NCBI GenBank assembly: GCA_965249965.1
Contig: OZ252262.1
Location: 1,054,001 to 1,118,000, forward strand
Reading direction: 5' to 3'
Source of the DNA: HXMU1420-13 sp965249965
GTDB taxonomy: Bacteria > Bacteroidota > Rhodothermia > Balneolales > Balneolaceae
Length of the DNA: 64,000 bases
Below are positions 1-9,080 of the stretch, piece by piece. Under the pieces are notes generated by a model that was not told the origin of the DNA, ran no database searches, and saw nothing but the letters and a program-made list of their open reading frames with translations. The translations under genes and the position numbers were made by a program. The first letter of the stretch is position 1. The number at the start of each line of letters is the position of its first letter.

Positions 1-633
1 TGTACCATGCCAGTACAAACCGAAGAAGAAATCGGGTACATGATTCGTGGTTTAACGGAAGAAACTCCGGAAATGGGTAAAAGTAAGCTAGCCGGATTGT
101 CGGGAATTGATTTAGCCGAGTTACAATTTATTTCAGTACTTCATGAGAAAATTCACGAAGATGGCTCACATTCAGAAGCTTTAGAAATGTCTGAAGTAGT
201 GCTCATTTTGCCGGAATCAAATCATAATGCAGCCATACAGAAAGCGGAAGCACTACAAGCGGTTATTTCTTTTTCGCAGTTAGATATATTGCCTATCGAG
301 GAAACGGTTGAGCGGACGTTTTTCGAAAGCACCTTAAAAAACACATTCGATGTAAAGATTGATCCTGATTTGAGCGAAGCGGAGATTGCTGCAAAGATTA
401 ATGTTTTTCTACATGAGAATTCCTCGATTACCGAAACCATAGAAATCAAAAAAGATCCAAATGGAAATAAACATGCTGTTTTCGTTTTTGAGATGGGAGA
501 AGATGGAAAGTTCGAAGTAAAACGCGATATAGAGCAACTTTATAATGATCTGACTCCTGAAAATAATGAGTTTATCCTTGAAGAAGATGTTAAAGAAATG
601 AAAGAAGAACGTCAGAAGAGAGACGATCAATAA
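1..633 (+). CDS. hypothetical acidic protein, possibly 5'-truncated by the window edge
   Basis: I do not recognise a family. The first ATG is at position 7, but the frame is already open at base 1, so the true start may lie outside the window. The visible 208 residues have no signal peptide or membrane segment. They are rich in Glu, Asp and Lys, and the C-terminus is very charged (a run of EEDVKEMKEERQKR type). An alternating helix/strand pattern suggests a soluble cytoplasmic protein. It converges on the S33 hydrolase gene, with a shared hairpin between the two stops. Confidence 0.55.
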   Translation, partial: CTMPVQTEEEIGYMIRGLTEETPEMGKSKLAGLSGIDLAELQFISVLHEKIHEDGSHSEALEMSEVVLILPESNHNAAIQKAEALQAVISFSQLDILPIEETVERTFFESTLKNTFDVKIDPDLSEAEIAAKINVFLHENSSITETIEIKKDPNGNKHAVFVFEMGEDGKFEVKRDIEQLYNDLTPENNEFILEEDVKEMKEERQKRDDQ

Positions 634-641
634 TATCTAAG

Positions 642-667
642 AAGAGAAGGGCTTTATCCCTTCTCTT
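642..667. terminator. bidirectional hairpin terminator between convergent genes
   Basis: A perfect 10-bp stem (AAGAGAAGGG / CCCTTCTCTT) with a 6-nt loop lies between the stop of the first gene and the stop of the minus-strand hydrolase at 670. A short T-rich stretch (TTTATTAAT) follows on the plus side. The position between two converging stops fits termination from both directions. Confidence 0.6.
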
Positions 668-669
668 TA

Positions 670-2196
670 TTAATCAATCCTAAATGTAGGGGTGGTTATT
701 TCTTCAAGGCAAGCGGGCTGAGAAAGCTCAAAAGGTGCATTAAAGAACTGGTTTGCTGCAGTCATTGCACATTGATTGCCCCAATTAGTGGTGGGCGTAT
801 GTTTCCATCCTAAAAAAACCAAATGTTGGCTATTAGTAAAGTTATGGTGCATTTGTTTTGCCCATTTAACAGGGGTCTCATTATCGTATTCACCACTAAT
901 AAATAATACTGGGAGATTGCTTTTAAATGGTTTATTCTCGATCTCTGAAGCTTTTAACACATTCCAGGCAGTACAGACACTCTCACTAAATACTGCAGGC
1001 GAAAGTCCATTAACTTCCGGATAGTGAGCCGTTTCACTTTGTATAATTTCCTGATCATTAAAAGGAAACTCTTCCGCACACCAAACAGATAATCGCATTC
1101 CTATGCCTGCTCCATCTCCTGAGGGGTAGAATAAATAAGCTAGCTGTGCTTCGATAGAACTGAAGTCATTGTTAAGCATTTTATTCATCTCATAAGGAAT
1201 GTTGGGAACATCAGAAGTTGATGCTAAGGTGAATACAGAAATCAAGTCTTTTCCACTTAAACGGAAAGTAACTGAATCAGCATTTTGAGGATGCTTAATG
1301 TTGATTTCTAAAGGAGTGATGGATTTATCCCTTAAAAACTCCAAAAAACGGGCCCTTAGATTGGGAAACGCTAAATTGCATGAAGTACTATTCCGGCAAT
1401 CTTTAAATAAGAGATCAACCGATACTAGTAGATTCGAAACACTTTCTTGATCGTAATTAACTTCTAAAGGAAGTGGTGAATCCATAACAACACTTCGGAT
1501 TAGAGCAGGGTGATCTCGGAGTAAAACCTGTGCTATTTTTGTGCTATATGAGATCGTTAATAAGTTCACTTGTTTATATTCCAGCACAGAAATTAAATCA
1601 ACAATATCAGCTGCAATTTCAACGGTGTTGTATGAACTCAAATTGATGCCAAGATTCGAGAGTCTATCGCGACAAGTTTCGGCTGCTGATACGAACTGAT
1701 TATGTGCATCAACATCGCTTAATAATTGCAGATTTAGTTCATGTTGAGCTTGAGCCCATTCCGGGCAATCTAAATGTGGTTTTGAGAATTTGGTGCCTCT
1801 TTGCTCTATGAGAATGAAATCACGGTCATCTAAATACTGATAATAATTCATGTATTGCGCAGAGGGCATGGTTGATGAACCTGGTCCACCAACAGTGTAA
1901 ATAATTGGGTCTGATTTCGGATTCGAACTTCTGCTCTTAAAGATGTAAACAGGAAGTTCTATGGTCGAACTATTTGGGTCAGACCTATCTTCCAGAACCT
2001 CTAAATATCCGAAGATATAATCCTGATCCGCGGGTATGGAATGAGTTGTTTCCGTAGAGACTGTAAATGTTGGTTCGAATGAGGTATTGGTATGTATACC
2101 TTCTTTATTAGAATCAGTTTTGAATAAAGCTTTAGAAGAGATATTTATAATGAAAATTGCAAAAAGGAGTGCAATATTAAGAAAACGGTTAGGCAT
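670..2196 (-). CDS. exported alpha/beta hydrolase, peptidase family S33 (TAP-like)
   Basis: Probable secreted or periplasmic serine aminopeptidase or esterase. An N-terminal hydrophobic segment (about residues 5-22) looks like a signal peptide or anchor. The oxyanion-hole motif GGPGSS is at 103-108, followed by the DQRG-like EQRG near 131, typical of proline iminopeptidase/tripeptidyl aminopeptidase relatives. The nucleophile is probably Ser216 in TISYS, where the usual GxSYG glycines are both replaced. The acid would be Asp438 (GEYDNETP) and the base His466 (GWKHTP). Cysteines near 478 and 496 match the TAP-like C-terminal domain (PF08386 style). The length of 508 residues is normal for that family. 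Substrate unknown; the altered nucleophile elbow leaves catalytic activity less certain. Confidence 0.85.
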   Translation of the reverse strand: MPNRFLNIALLFAIFIINISSKALFKTDSNKEGIHTNTSFEPTFTVSTETTHSIPADQDYIFGYLEVLEDRSDPNSSTIELPVYIFKSRSSNPKSDPIIYTVGGPGSSTMPSAQYMNYYQYLDDRDFILIEQRGTKFSKPHLDCPEWAQAQHELNLQLLSDVDAHNQFVSAAETCRDRLSNLGINLSSYNTVEIAADIVDLISVLEYKQVNLLTISYSTKIAQVLLRDHPALIRSVVMDSPLPLEVNYDQESVSNLLVSVDLLFKDCRNSTSCNLAFPNLRARFLEFLRDKSITPLEINIKHPQNADSVTFRLSGKDLISVFTLASTSDVPNIPYEMNKMLNNDFSSIEAQLAYLFYPSGDGAGIGMRLSVWCAEEFPFNDQEIIQSETAHYPEVNGLSPAVFSESVCTAWNVLKASEIENKPFKSNLPVLFISGEYDNETPVKWAKQMHHNFTNSQHLVFLGWKHTPTTNWGNQCAMTAANQFFNAPFELSQPACLEEITTPTFRID

Positions 2197-2278
2197 GAAG
2201 AGTATTTATTTCGTGTAAGACTTTGAATAAACTAGAAGGTTACTTACAAATACTCCTTCACATTTGTTAAGAAATCAC

Positions 2279-2830
2279 TTAACCCTGTTTAATTCTACTC
2301 AAACTCTGTTCGGTAACCCCTAAATAGGAAGCGATATGTTTTTGTTGGAAGGATAAAAATAACTCCGGGTTCTGTTCTAACAATTCATCATATCGTTGTT
2401 TAAGAGGCTTGGTTTGTAAGCCTTCCAGGCGATCAACAGCAAATAAATAAGCTCGCTCTGCAATTATTCGCATGAGCTTTTCTAATACAGGAAACTCTTC
2501 AATTAATGTATCCAGCTCACTTTTATTAATTTCATAGTAAACGGAATCCGTAATGGTTTCTATGAATAATTCAGATTCTAGATCGGTTAAATAGCTTTTG
2601 AAATCGGTTACAAACCAATTGTCCGAGAAAAAAAAGTGGGTGTAATCCAAACCATCTACATACCGAAATGCTCGTAGTGCACCTTTTTCTAAGAAAAATA
2701 GCTTTTTGATTACCCTCCCGGGTTCAATCAAAGCGTGTTTCTTACTTACATCCTTTCTCTCAGCTATGTTTATGAAAGCCTGTTTTTCATTCGGATTAAG
2801 ATTTAGGGTATTGGATAGTGTTTCTTCCAT
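2279..2830 (-). CDS. Crp/Fnr family transcriptional regulator
   Basis: This 183-residue protein has a cyclic-nucleotide-binding-like beta domain (about residues 20-115, with EPGRVIKKLFFLEKG and a Phe-Ser-Asp core). A C-terminal helix-turn-helix (about 150-182) reads QKHIASYLGVTEQSLSRIK, the usual recognition-helix pattern of the family. No Cys cluster for an Fe-S centre is seen, so an Fnr-type oxygen sensor is unlikely. It is the last gene of a minus-strand run and starts 5 nt after the methyltransferase stop, so it is probably co-transcribed with the exported peptidases upstream. The ligand is unknown. Confidence 0.88.
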   Translation of the reverse strand: MEETLSNTLNLNPNEKQAFINIAERKDVSKKHALIEPGRVIKKLFFLEKGALRAFRYVDGLDYTHFFFSDNWFVTDFKSYLTDLESELFIETITDSVYYEINKSELDTLIEEFPVLEKLMRIIAERAYLFAVDRLEGLQTKPLKQRYDELLEQNPELFLSFQQKHIASYLGVTEQSLSRIKQG

Positions 2831-2835
2831 TTCAG

Positions 2836-3693
2836 TTATCGATATACTCGTACTAAATTCCCCAATTCCATTTCTTTTCCAGTGGTAGATTTTAACCCTA
2901 ACGTAGTAGATTCATAATTTGTTGGAAATCCATCTATTGAGCTCAGTAAATCATTAAGCTTGTGAAGCTGTAACTGAGGGGAATAAGTGTTTAAGATGAG
3001 AAAATGATTCTGTGGATCTAAAATCTGAACAATGTTTTCCATTAGGGGTTGTAAATCAGAATTCAATTTCCAGTTTTTACCTCTCCGAACCATGCCGAAA
3101 ATGGGTGGATCCAAGATTATCCCGTGATATTTCTCCTCTCTTTTAATGGATCGTTCTACGAATTTTCTGGCATCTTCTACAATCCAGCGTATGGATGAAA
3201 TCTCATTTAGTTCGGCATTATCTCGAGCCCATTGAACCACTGATTTAGAGGAATCTACATGAGTAACTTCAGCGTCATATTGATCTGCAACCAAAGAAGC
3301 AGCTCCCGTGTACGCGAATAGGTTTAGAACTTTTGGTTTAATGCCTATATGCTTAAATCGCTCGCAGTGTTTGGCAATAAATAGCCAGTTAACCGCTTGT
3401 TCGGGGAATATTCCGAGATGCTTAAAGGCTGTCTGTTTGAGTTGAAACTGTAATTCATTGTGATCTATCTGAAAATCGATAATACATGGAGGTATTTCTG
3501 AATCCCAGGCACCTTTTTGCCCCTTTTCTTCAGTGAATCGATGCGTTGCTTTTGCCCAAAGTGTTTCATCTCCCTTTTTTGATGTTGCCGATGGCTCCGG
3601 TCGATCTACTAACAAATCTCCAAAGCGTTCGAGTTTTCGTCCCGCGCCAATATCGAGAAGTTCGTAGGATTTCCAGTCAGATGGATATTTCAT
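2836..3693 (-). CDS. class I SAM-dependent methyltransferase, RlmI/RlmK-like
   Basis: Likely an rRNA (or similar) cytosine-5 methyltransferase of the RlmI-like group. The SAM site is seen as VLNLFAYTGAASLVA (about residues 120-135), then THVDSS with an acidic ribose ligand, EDARKFV, and the catalytic-loop motif ILDPPIFG (about 197-204). No N-terminal PUA domain is obvious in the 285 residues, so this is the short form common in Bacteroidota. The start ATG overlaps the stop of the upstream serine hydrolase by one base, indicating coupled translation. The exact target base cannot be read from sequence. Confidence 0.85.
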   Translation of the reverse strand: MKYPSDWKSYELLDIGAGRKLERFGDLLVDRPEPSATSKKGDETLWAKATHRFTEEKGQKGAWDSEIPPCIIDFQIDHNELQFQLKQTAFKHLGIFPEQAVNWLFIAKHCERFKHIGIKPKVLNLFAYTGAASLVADQYDAEVTHVDSSKSVVQWARDNAELNEISSIRWIVEDARKFVERSIKREEKYHGIILDPPIFGMVRRGKNWKLNSDLQPLMENIVQILDPQNHFLILNTYSPQLQLHKLNDLLSSIDGFPTNYESTTLGLKSTTGKEMELGNLVRVYR

Positions 3694-4751
3694 TAATCCA
3701 GAAAAATATCAGCCAACGCCCAGTGCAAACCATCAAAATCTACGCTTGAACGGTTGATGGTGTAAGCAATTACCATTCGGTGTTCTTTGTTTATCAGAAA
3801 CATTGTGCTTCCACCTACTGATCCCCCGGAATGCCCAATCCATTTTTCGTTTTCATGAGACCACGTGCGCCAACCCATCCCATAATTGGTAGACTCTCCA
3901 TTTTGCAGAGTAAGAGGAGTCATCAATTCTTCATGTGTTTCTTGCGACTGATATTCGGAACCTAAGTATGCGGCACCAAATCGAATTAAATCTTCTGTTG
4001 TTCCAACAAAGCCTCCGCCAGCCCATTTGTAAGAATTATCAACGAAAGGGGCTTGCTGATTTCCACCGCTCAATGGAACATAGAAGGAGGTAAGATTTGG
4101 GATTTCTTTATTCGACCATTCGGGTACTGTGTTATTCATCTCAAGTGGATCGAACACGTGCTGTTTCATATATCCAAGGAAGTCTTCTTCAGATGCTCCC
4201 TCAACAATTGCACTAATCAAATTCCATCCATAACTAGAGTAACTATATAGAGTGCCCGGTTCAAAAAGCAGGGGATCATCTTGAAAAATTGTGAGTCCTT
4301 CATCTACTGTAGCATACATTGTAGTGCTCATGAATTCTAAGCCCCGATAATGTCGAATTCCTGCTATGTGACCGGCTACCTGACGCACCGTTATCGGATA
4401 TTCTTTTTCGGGAAAATGAGGAACATAGGTTTGAACTATGGTGTCGGGGTCGAGCATATCTTGCTCCATTAAAACGCCTAAGGCAGCGGCTGTTAATGTT
4501 TTGGATACACTACCAATTCGAAACTTTGTTTTTGATGGGTCTACCGGTATTTCATCATCAATATTAGCAAAGCCAAAGCCTTCACTCCAAATCATCTCGT
4601 CAGCTAAATAAACGGAAACCGCCATTCCGGGTAAATTTTGATTCTCGACAAATGCACGAACGATTGCTTCGGCTTCTGTAATTTTTGATTGTAGACCTTG
4701 TGCGGAAACAAAAAGCGGGGTAAATAAGAAAAGAAGCAGAAGTTTTTTCAT
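3693..4751 (-). CDS. exported serine hydrolase, class C beta-lactamase-like (LACTB type)
   Basis: A signal peptide (residues 1-17, ending SAQ) precedes a beta-lactamase/transpeptidase fold. The catalytic SxxK is Ser81-Val-Ser-Lys84. The second motif is YSS at 171-173 within YSSYGWNL, resembling the YST of LACTB rather than the classical YxN. The third motif is HSGGS near residue 310. Family members are peptidases, esterases or D-amino-acid peptidases, and antibiotic hydrolysis is not implied. It lies 13 nt downstream of the M20 peptidase gene in a tight operon of exported hydrolases, which suggests a role in peptide turnover. Confidence 0.88.
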   Translation of the reverse strand: MKKLLLLFLFTPLFVSAQGLQSKITEAEAIVRAFVENQNLPGMAVSVYLADEMIWSEGFGFANIDDEIPVDPSKTKFRIGSVSKTLTAAALGVLMEQDMLDPDTIVQTYVPHFPEKEYPITVRQVAGHIAGIRHYRGLEFMSTTMYATVDEGLTIFQDDPLLFEPGTLYSYSSYGWNLISAIVEGASEEDFLGYMKQHVFDPLEMNNTVPEWSNKEIPNLTSFYVPLSGGNQQAPFVDNSYKWAGGGFVGTTEDLIRFGAAYLGSEYQSQETHEELMTPLTLQNGESTNYGMGWRTWSHENEKWIGHSGGSVGGSTMFLINKEHRMVIAYTINRSSVDFDGLHWALADIFLD

Positions 4752-4764
4752 TGGGATTTTCCGA

Positions 4765-6054
4765 TTAGAATTCGTCCATTTGTGTGAGGCGATAAATCAA
4801 CAAAGCAGCACGCTGGGTTAGCTTTTTATAGGAAGGAACATGCATGACTTCGCGCGGACTATGAGAGCCTCTACCAAACGCGCCTAAACCATCTAGTCCA
4901 TGTACGTAATTAGCAACAAAGGAAATGTCGGCAGCTCCTCGCCTGCCCGGATCGTAAGCTTCAACCAGGCCAATTCCCATATCCACACTTACATCGCTTA
5001 GCACAGAAAGTACAGCCATATTTCCTTCACTTGGTGCCATAGGCGGATACCCAGGATTGAATGTAAACGTAGAGGTTGTTTGCGGAAGTGATTCTGCTAC
5101 AATTTCTTTCATTTTTGCTACTACTCTTTCGCCTTGTTCTTCGGTTAAGTAGCGTAAATCACCATGAATGACAGTTCTTTTCGGAACAATGTTCGACTTT
5201 CCACTCATCGAACCGACCAGGTTTTCACCATCAAATTCTACCTCATTTCCACCAACCACCATGGCTGCATTATAGGTGAGATATTCCTCCTGAAGTTCTT
5301 CATAAAATCGATTCAGTATTCGCGCTGCCTCATACACCGATCCTGCGCCAACTCGTTCTGAGAAAACTCCTGACGAATGGGCCTGAACTCCTTCAATTTC
5401 AATGGTCCACGTATTTGATGATCTGCGCGCAACCGTTCCGTAATTCCAACCACTTGCAGTTTCAAAACCTAATGCAATGTCGGATTCTTTGGCTGCTTCA
5501 ACCAGATGATAGCGGGATATTGAGGTAGGTTTGCCGGGTTTTTCTTCATCGCCTGTTAAAACGACGGTGATGGTTGCATCATCTAAGCCGCCAACTTCAT
5601 CCAGCGCTTTCAAAGCATATAAAATCATCACATTCCCAGCTTTCATATCCGCAATTCCAGGACCAGCAAGGGTAGTGTCATTTACAAATGTTGCTTCTTG
5701 AAATGGACTATCTATTTCGAAAACGGTATCCAAATGACCGATTAATAAGAGTCGCTGACCGGAATTACCTTTTTTTCTGGCGATAAAGTGCCCACCTCTG
5801 TTTACCTCACTTTGGTCTACAAATTCAGTTTCGAAACCTAATTCCTGGTAGGCTTGCACATACCTCATTCCTAGTGCCCGGACCCCATCAGGATTCATAG
5901 AGCCGGAATTCATGTTCACATTTTCGATAAGGAATTCCATGGCAGTTTCATGGTTTCCATCAACTGCAGTTGTTATCGATTGTTCAATTTCAGTGAGCGC
6001 TTGCCCAAATACGAAAGTGGGAATCAGGGTAAATAAAGCGAGGACTTTCTTCAT
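4765..6054 (-). CDS. exported M20 family zinc peptidase (carboxypeptidase G2-like)
   Basis: Secreted di-zinc exopeptidase. Signal peptide: residues 1-18 (ends VFGQ). Zinc ligands are visible as His107 and Asp109 (GHLDTV), Asp136 (GIADMKAG) and Glu170-Glu171 (GDEE, the general base plus a ligand). A late His in RGSHSPREV completes the site. The dimerisation/lid domain (about 215-330) contains AHSSGVFSERVGAG. The motif set and order match glutamate carboxypeptidase-type M20A enzymes, which cleave C-terminal residues from peptides or folate-like conjugates. The gene starts one base after the stop of the upstream M20D gene. Confidence 0.9.
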   Translation of the reverse strand: MKKVLALFTLIPTFVFGQALTEIEQSITTAVDGNHETAMEFLIENVNMNSGSMNPDGVRALGMRYVQAYQELGFETEFVDQSEVNRGGHFIARKKGNSGQRLLLIGHLDTVFEIDSPFQEATFVNDTTLAGPGIADMKAGNVMILYALKALDEVGGLDDATITVVLTGDEEKPGKPTSISRYHLVEAAKESDIALGFETASGWNYGTVARRSSNTWTIEIEGVQAHSSGVFSERVGAGSVYEAARILNRFYEELQEEYLTYNAAMVVGGNEVEFDGENLVGSMSGKSNIVPKRTVIHGDLRYLTEEQGERVVAKMKEIVAESLPQTTSTFTFNPGYPPMAPSEGNMAVLSVLSDVSVDMGIGLVEAYDPGRRGAADISFVANYVHGLDGLGAFGRGSHSPREVMHVPSYKKLTQRAALLIYRLTQMDEF

Positions 6055-6055
6055 A

Positions 6056-7351
6056 TTAGTTTCCGGCTGAGTTAAAATAATCGATGACTAGATTGGCCAT
6101 TGCCCGAACACCTAATTTCAATCCGGCTTCATCGATGTAAAAATCTGGAGTGTGATGTCCGGCAGGGATTCCTCCGGGTGGTAATCCCCCAACAAAGAAA
6201 TAAAGTCCTGGAACTTCTTCCTGAAAAAAGCTGAAATCCTCTGCTCCGGTAATCGCATTAATGTAGTTTACATTACTTGCTCCAGCAACTTCTTGTAAGG
6301 TTGGAAGCATTTGTGTGGTGAGGTCTGGGTCATTATATGTAATTGGATACCCTTCACGAATATTCAGAATTGCTTCTGCTCCGTTTGCTTCCGCAGTGTT
6401 GGTCACAATAGTTTCAAGGCGTTCAAATAGTTTCTCGCGCATTTCGGCATCTAACGTTCGGATGGTTCCTTCCATATACACTTCTTCTGGTATGATGTTA
6501 GATCGTACCCCGCCATGAATTTGACCGACTGTAACCACAGCTGCCTGCTTGGTAAGTTCAAGATTGCGGCTAACAATTGTTTGAATATTATTTACAATTT
6601 GAGAGGCTGTAACAATCGGATCAACTCCATTCCATGGAGTGGAACCATGTGCTTGTTTTCCTTTTACAGTGATTTCATAACTATTTACCGCAGCCATTAT
6701 TCCACGATCTCGATAATTGATTTGGCCAACCGGTGTTGCATCAGAAATATGCAGGCCAAAGATTACGTCAACATCTGGGTTTTGAAGCACCCCTTCTTCC
6801 ACCATCAATTTTGCGCCGCCTTCTTCTCCAATTGGGGCGCCTTCTTCAGCCGGCTGGAATATAAATTTTACGGTGCCGGCTAAATCATCCTTCATTTCAG
6901 TCAGAATTTGAGCCACACCCATTAAAATGGCAATGTGCGTATCATGGCCGCATGCGTGCATCACGCCAACTTCGCGCCCTTGATAAGTGCTTTTTATGAG
7001 TGATTTAAAAGGAACATCTGTTCGTTCAATTACAGGCAACGCATCCATATCGGCACGCAGAGCAACTACAGGACCAGGCTTGCCACCTTGAAGAATTGCA
7101 ACTACTCCGGTTACCGCTACTTCGGTTTGTACTTCCAAACCAAGAGATTCCAGGTGCTCTGCAACTACTTTGGCAGTATTGAATTCTCGATTGGAAAGTT
7201 CAGGGTTTTCATGAAAATATCGCCGCCATTCGATTACCTGATTTTCGAGCTCATCAGCTCTTTGGTCGATTAGGGCTTTTAAATTGGAAGACTGTGCAGA
7301 TATATCTCCGCAAAGGAATAGCAACGCTATTAAGACGAATAGTTTTTTCAT
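6056..7351 (-). CDS. exported M20D amidohydrolase (N-acyl amino acid / hippurate hydrolase type)
   Basis: Signal peptide: residues 1-19 (ends SAQ). Motifs of the M20D aminoacylase group are present in order: ALRADMDALP, HACGHDTHIA, FQPAEEGAP, FGLHI, GAEDFSFF and a terminal HHTPDF. These supply the Cys, His and Glu metal ligands. The family releases free acids from N-acyl or amide-linked amino acids. Length (431) fits. It is the first gene of a minus-strand operon (M20D, M20A, LACTB-like, RlmI-like, Crp/Fnr). The operon promoter should lie in the A/T-rich 7352-7446 gap. Confidence 0.92.
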   Translation of the reverse strand: MKKLFVLIALLFLCGDISAQSSNLKALIDQRADELENQVIEWRRYFHENPELSNREFNTAKVVAEHLESLGLEVQTEVAVTGVVAILQGGKPGPVVALRADMDALPVIERTDVPFKSLIKSTYQGREVGVMHACGHDTHIAILMGVAQILTEMKDDLAGTVKFIFQPAEEGAPIGEEGGAKLMVEEGVLQNPDVDVIFGLHISDATPVGQINYRDRGIMAAVNSYEITVKGKQAHGSTPWNGVDPIVTASQIVNNIQTIVSRNLELTKQAAVVTVGQIHGGVRSNIIPEEVYMEGTIRTLDAEMREKLFERLETIVTNTAEANGAEAILNIREGYPITYNDPDLTTQMLPTLQEVAGASNVNYINAITGAEDFSFFQEEVPGLYFFVGGLPPGGIPAGHHTPDFYIDEAGLKLGVRAMANLVIDYFNSAGN

Positions 7352-7446
7352 TGAGCAATAGTTTTAAAATTGGCTCAAAAATGTAGAGTAAATGAAGTGG
7401 AGATACAATTTAATATGGATATAAACTTACCCGTGATGTGTAAAGT

Positions 7447-8325
7447 CTATTCAATAATTGTTATCTGATATTTTATGATTTCCTCTGAATCTGGCTTAAG
7501 GAATCTAAGTTTCTCTTTTTGTAGAAATTTACCATCAGAGAAAACATGATCAGTTATTCCATGCCAGGGCTCGATACAAACAAAAGGAGAACCTGGTTTC
7601 GCCCAAATTCCTAGATAGGGAAATTCTTGAAAATCGACCCGAAGAATATCGCCTGAAATGTCGCTTCTCAAAGTTGCGTGATGACTCTTTATTGAACGAA
7701 AAATCAACGCGTCATTATCAAAGAGAGTGGGGTTTAAACGTAATGATGGACTATTCTTCAGCATGTTAACCGACTGATCGGTCACCAACCCAAAGTTATC
7801 CAGCAGCCAGGAATCCAAATATTCAGGATGCTGAAATTGAATGGAATAATCGGAATACTGTTCATCTTCATGAACGGGACAATTAAATGCCGGGTGACCA
7901 CCAACATTGTACGGCAACTCTTCTGATCCCAAATTTCGAATGGTGTGGGCAATGGTTAATTGTTTTTCTTTGAGTTGGAAATCGACTTCAAACTCAAATT
8001 TGAATGGATATACTGCCAGTGATTCTTCATCCCAACGTACCTGATATGTGATGGAATCAGCTGCTTTTTGAATAATTTTCGGCTTTTTAGAGTGGCGAAT
8101 AATTCCATGTTTCGGAATTCTATAATCTGCACCGTTAATGTGAGTGGATCCGTTTTTTAAGCTCCCGATAATAGGAAATAGCACAGGTGCCTGACCCGAC
8201 CAATATTCAGGATTACCTTGCCACATGTACTCGGTACCTGTTTTCTTATTTTTGATTGAGCTTAGCTCAATACCCTGTTGCCTGATCGATACTCTGAGTA
8301 ATTTAGATTCAATTGACGAAATCAT
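7447..8325 (-). CDS. aldose 1-epimerase family protein (galactose mutarotase-like)
   Basis: A 292-residue cytoplasmic beta-sandwich protein of the YeaD/LacX-type aldose epimerase group. Diagnostic pieces are YMWQGNPEYW, PVLFPIIG, KHGIIRHS with a His near residue 70, GGHPAFNCP (catalytic-type His near 160) and the C-terminal GIWAKPG...CIEPWHG motif. These enzymes interconvert alpha and beta anomers of hexoses or hexose phosphates. The gene stands alone between the M20D operon and the Rossmann-fold gene. The sugar is not determinable here. Confidence 0.88.
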   Translation of the reverse strand: MISSIESKLLRVSIRQQGIELSSIKNKKTGTEYMWQGNPEYWSGQAPVLFPIIGSLKNGSTHINGADYRIPKHGIIRHSKKPKIIQKAADSITYQVRWDEESLAVYPFKFEFEVDFQLKEKQLTIAHTIRNLGSEELPYNVGGHPAFNCPVHEDEQYSDYSIQFQHPEYLDSWLLDNFGLVTDQSVNMLKNSPSLRLNPTLFDNDALIFRSIKSHHATLRSDISGDILRVDFQEFPYLGIWAKPGSPFVCIEPWHGITDHVFSDGKFLQKEKLRFLKPDSEEIIKYQITIIE

Positions 8326-8366
8326 GCATCAAAATACAAAGAGCAAAGCATATAGAGATAAGGTAA

Positions 8367-9026
8367 TTAGTCTAATAGCCCAAAAAGTTCGTCGCCTTCA
8401 TAAATAATTTGCTCAGACGTTGAATTCATTACCTTTATCATTGCTCTTGCTACATCACGAACATGGATTGGTTTGTATTTTTGCAGCCCGGGAAGCTTCG
8501 TTGCAATTTTTAGCAATGGTTCTGAAAGTACTTCTCCAATGCGTTTATCCTTACGGTCACCTAACAACAAGGAAGGGCGTACAATCACCATTTTTTCAAA
8601 GCCAATTTTTTTGACCCTATTATCCAATTTTCCCTTCATATTCAGGTAAAAATTCTTGGTTGACTGTGTTGCTCCTAACGAAGAAACCAGCGCATAATTC
8701 CGAATTCCATTCTTAAACCCAAATTTTGCTACGTCCAGTTGGAATTCGAAATCAACTTCATATTGAGCTTCTTTTGATCCGGCTGCTTTCAACGTGGTTC
8801 CTAATGCAGAATAGAGCTCATCCCCGGTTATGAGGTGTTTCCAAATCCGCATTTCATAGAAATTAATAACCTGTTCGTCGAGTTTTGGATGTTCAATTCC
8901 AGTTGAACGACGATGAAATACTTTTACTTCAGAGTAACGATCGTCGTTTAAAAGTATGTTGAGAATTTGTGATCCAACAAGTCCGGTAGCACCCAGTACT
9001 ACTGCTGTTTTTTGCGTACTACTCAT
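8367..9026 (-). CDS. NAD(P)-binding oxidoreductase, HTATIP2/TIP30-like
   Basis: Short atypical SDR (219 residues). The N-terminal nucleotide-binding motif is VVLGATGLVGSQIL (residues 9-22), a GxxGxxG variant. ALVSSLGA near residue 112 and YLNMKGKLD near 128 correspond to the S...YxxxK catalytic segment, with Tyr and Lys kept. VRPSLLLG follows, as in the NAD(P)H-binding (PF13460-like) proteins. Bacterial members often have no known substrate. No signal peptide, so cytoplasmic. Confidence 0.8.
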   Translation of the reverse strand: MSSTQKTAVVLGATGLVGSQILNILLNDDRYSEVKVFHRRSTGIEHPKLDEQVINFYEMRIWKHLITGDELYSALGTTLKAAGSKEAQYEVDFEFQLDVAKFGFKNGIRNYALVSSLGATQSTKNFYLNMKGKLDNRVKKIGFEKMVIVRPSLLLGDRKDKRIGEVLSEPLLKIATKLPGLQKYKPIHVRDVARAMIKVMNSTSEQIIYEGDELFGLLD

Positions 9027-9080
9027 CGCAATGGGTTAGTTAGGTTTGTGATAATATAACGGAAGTAGTGAATTATGCAA

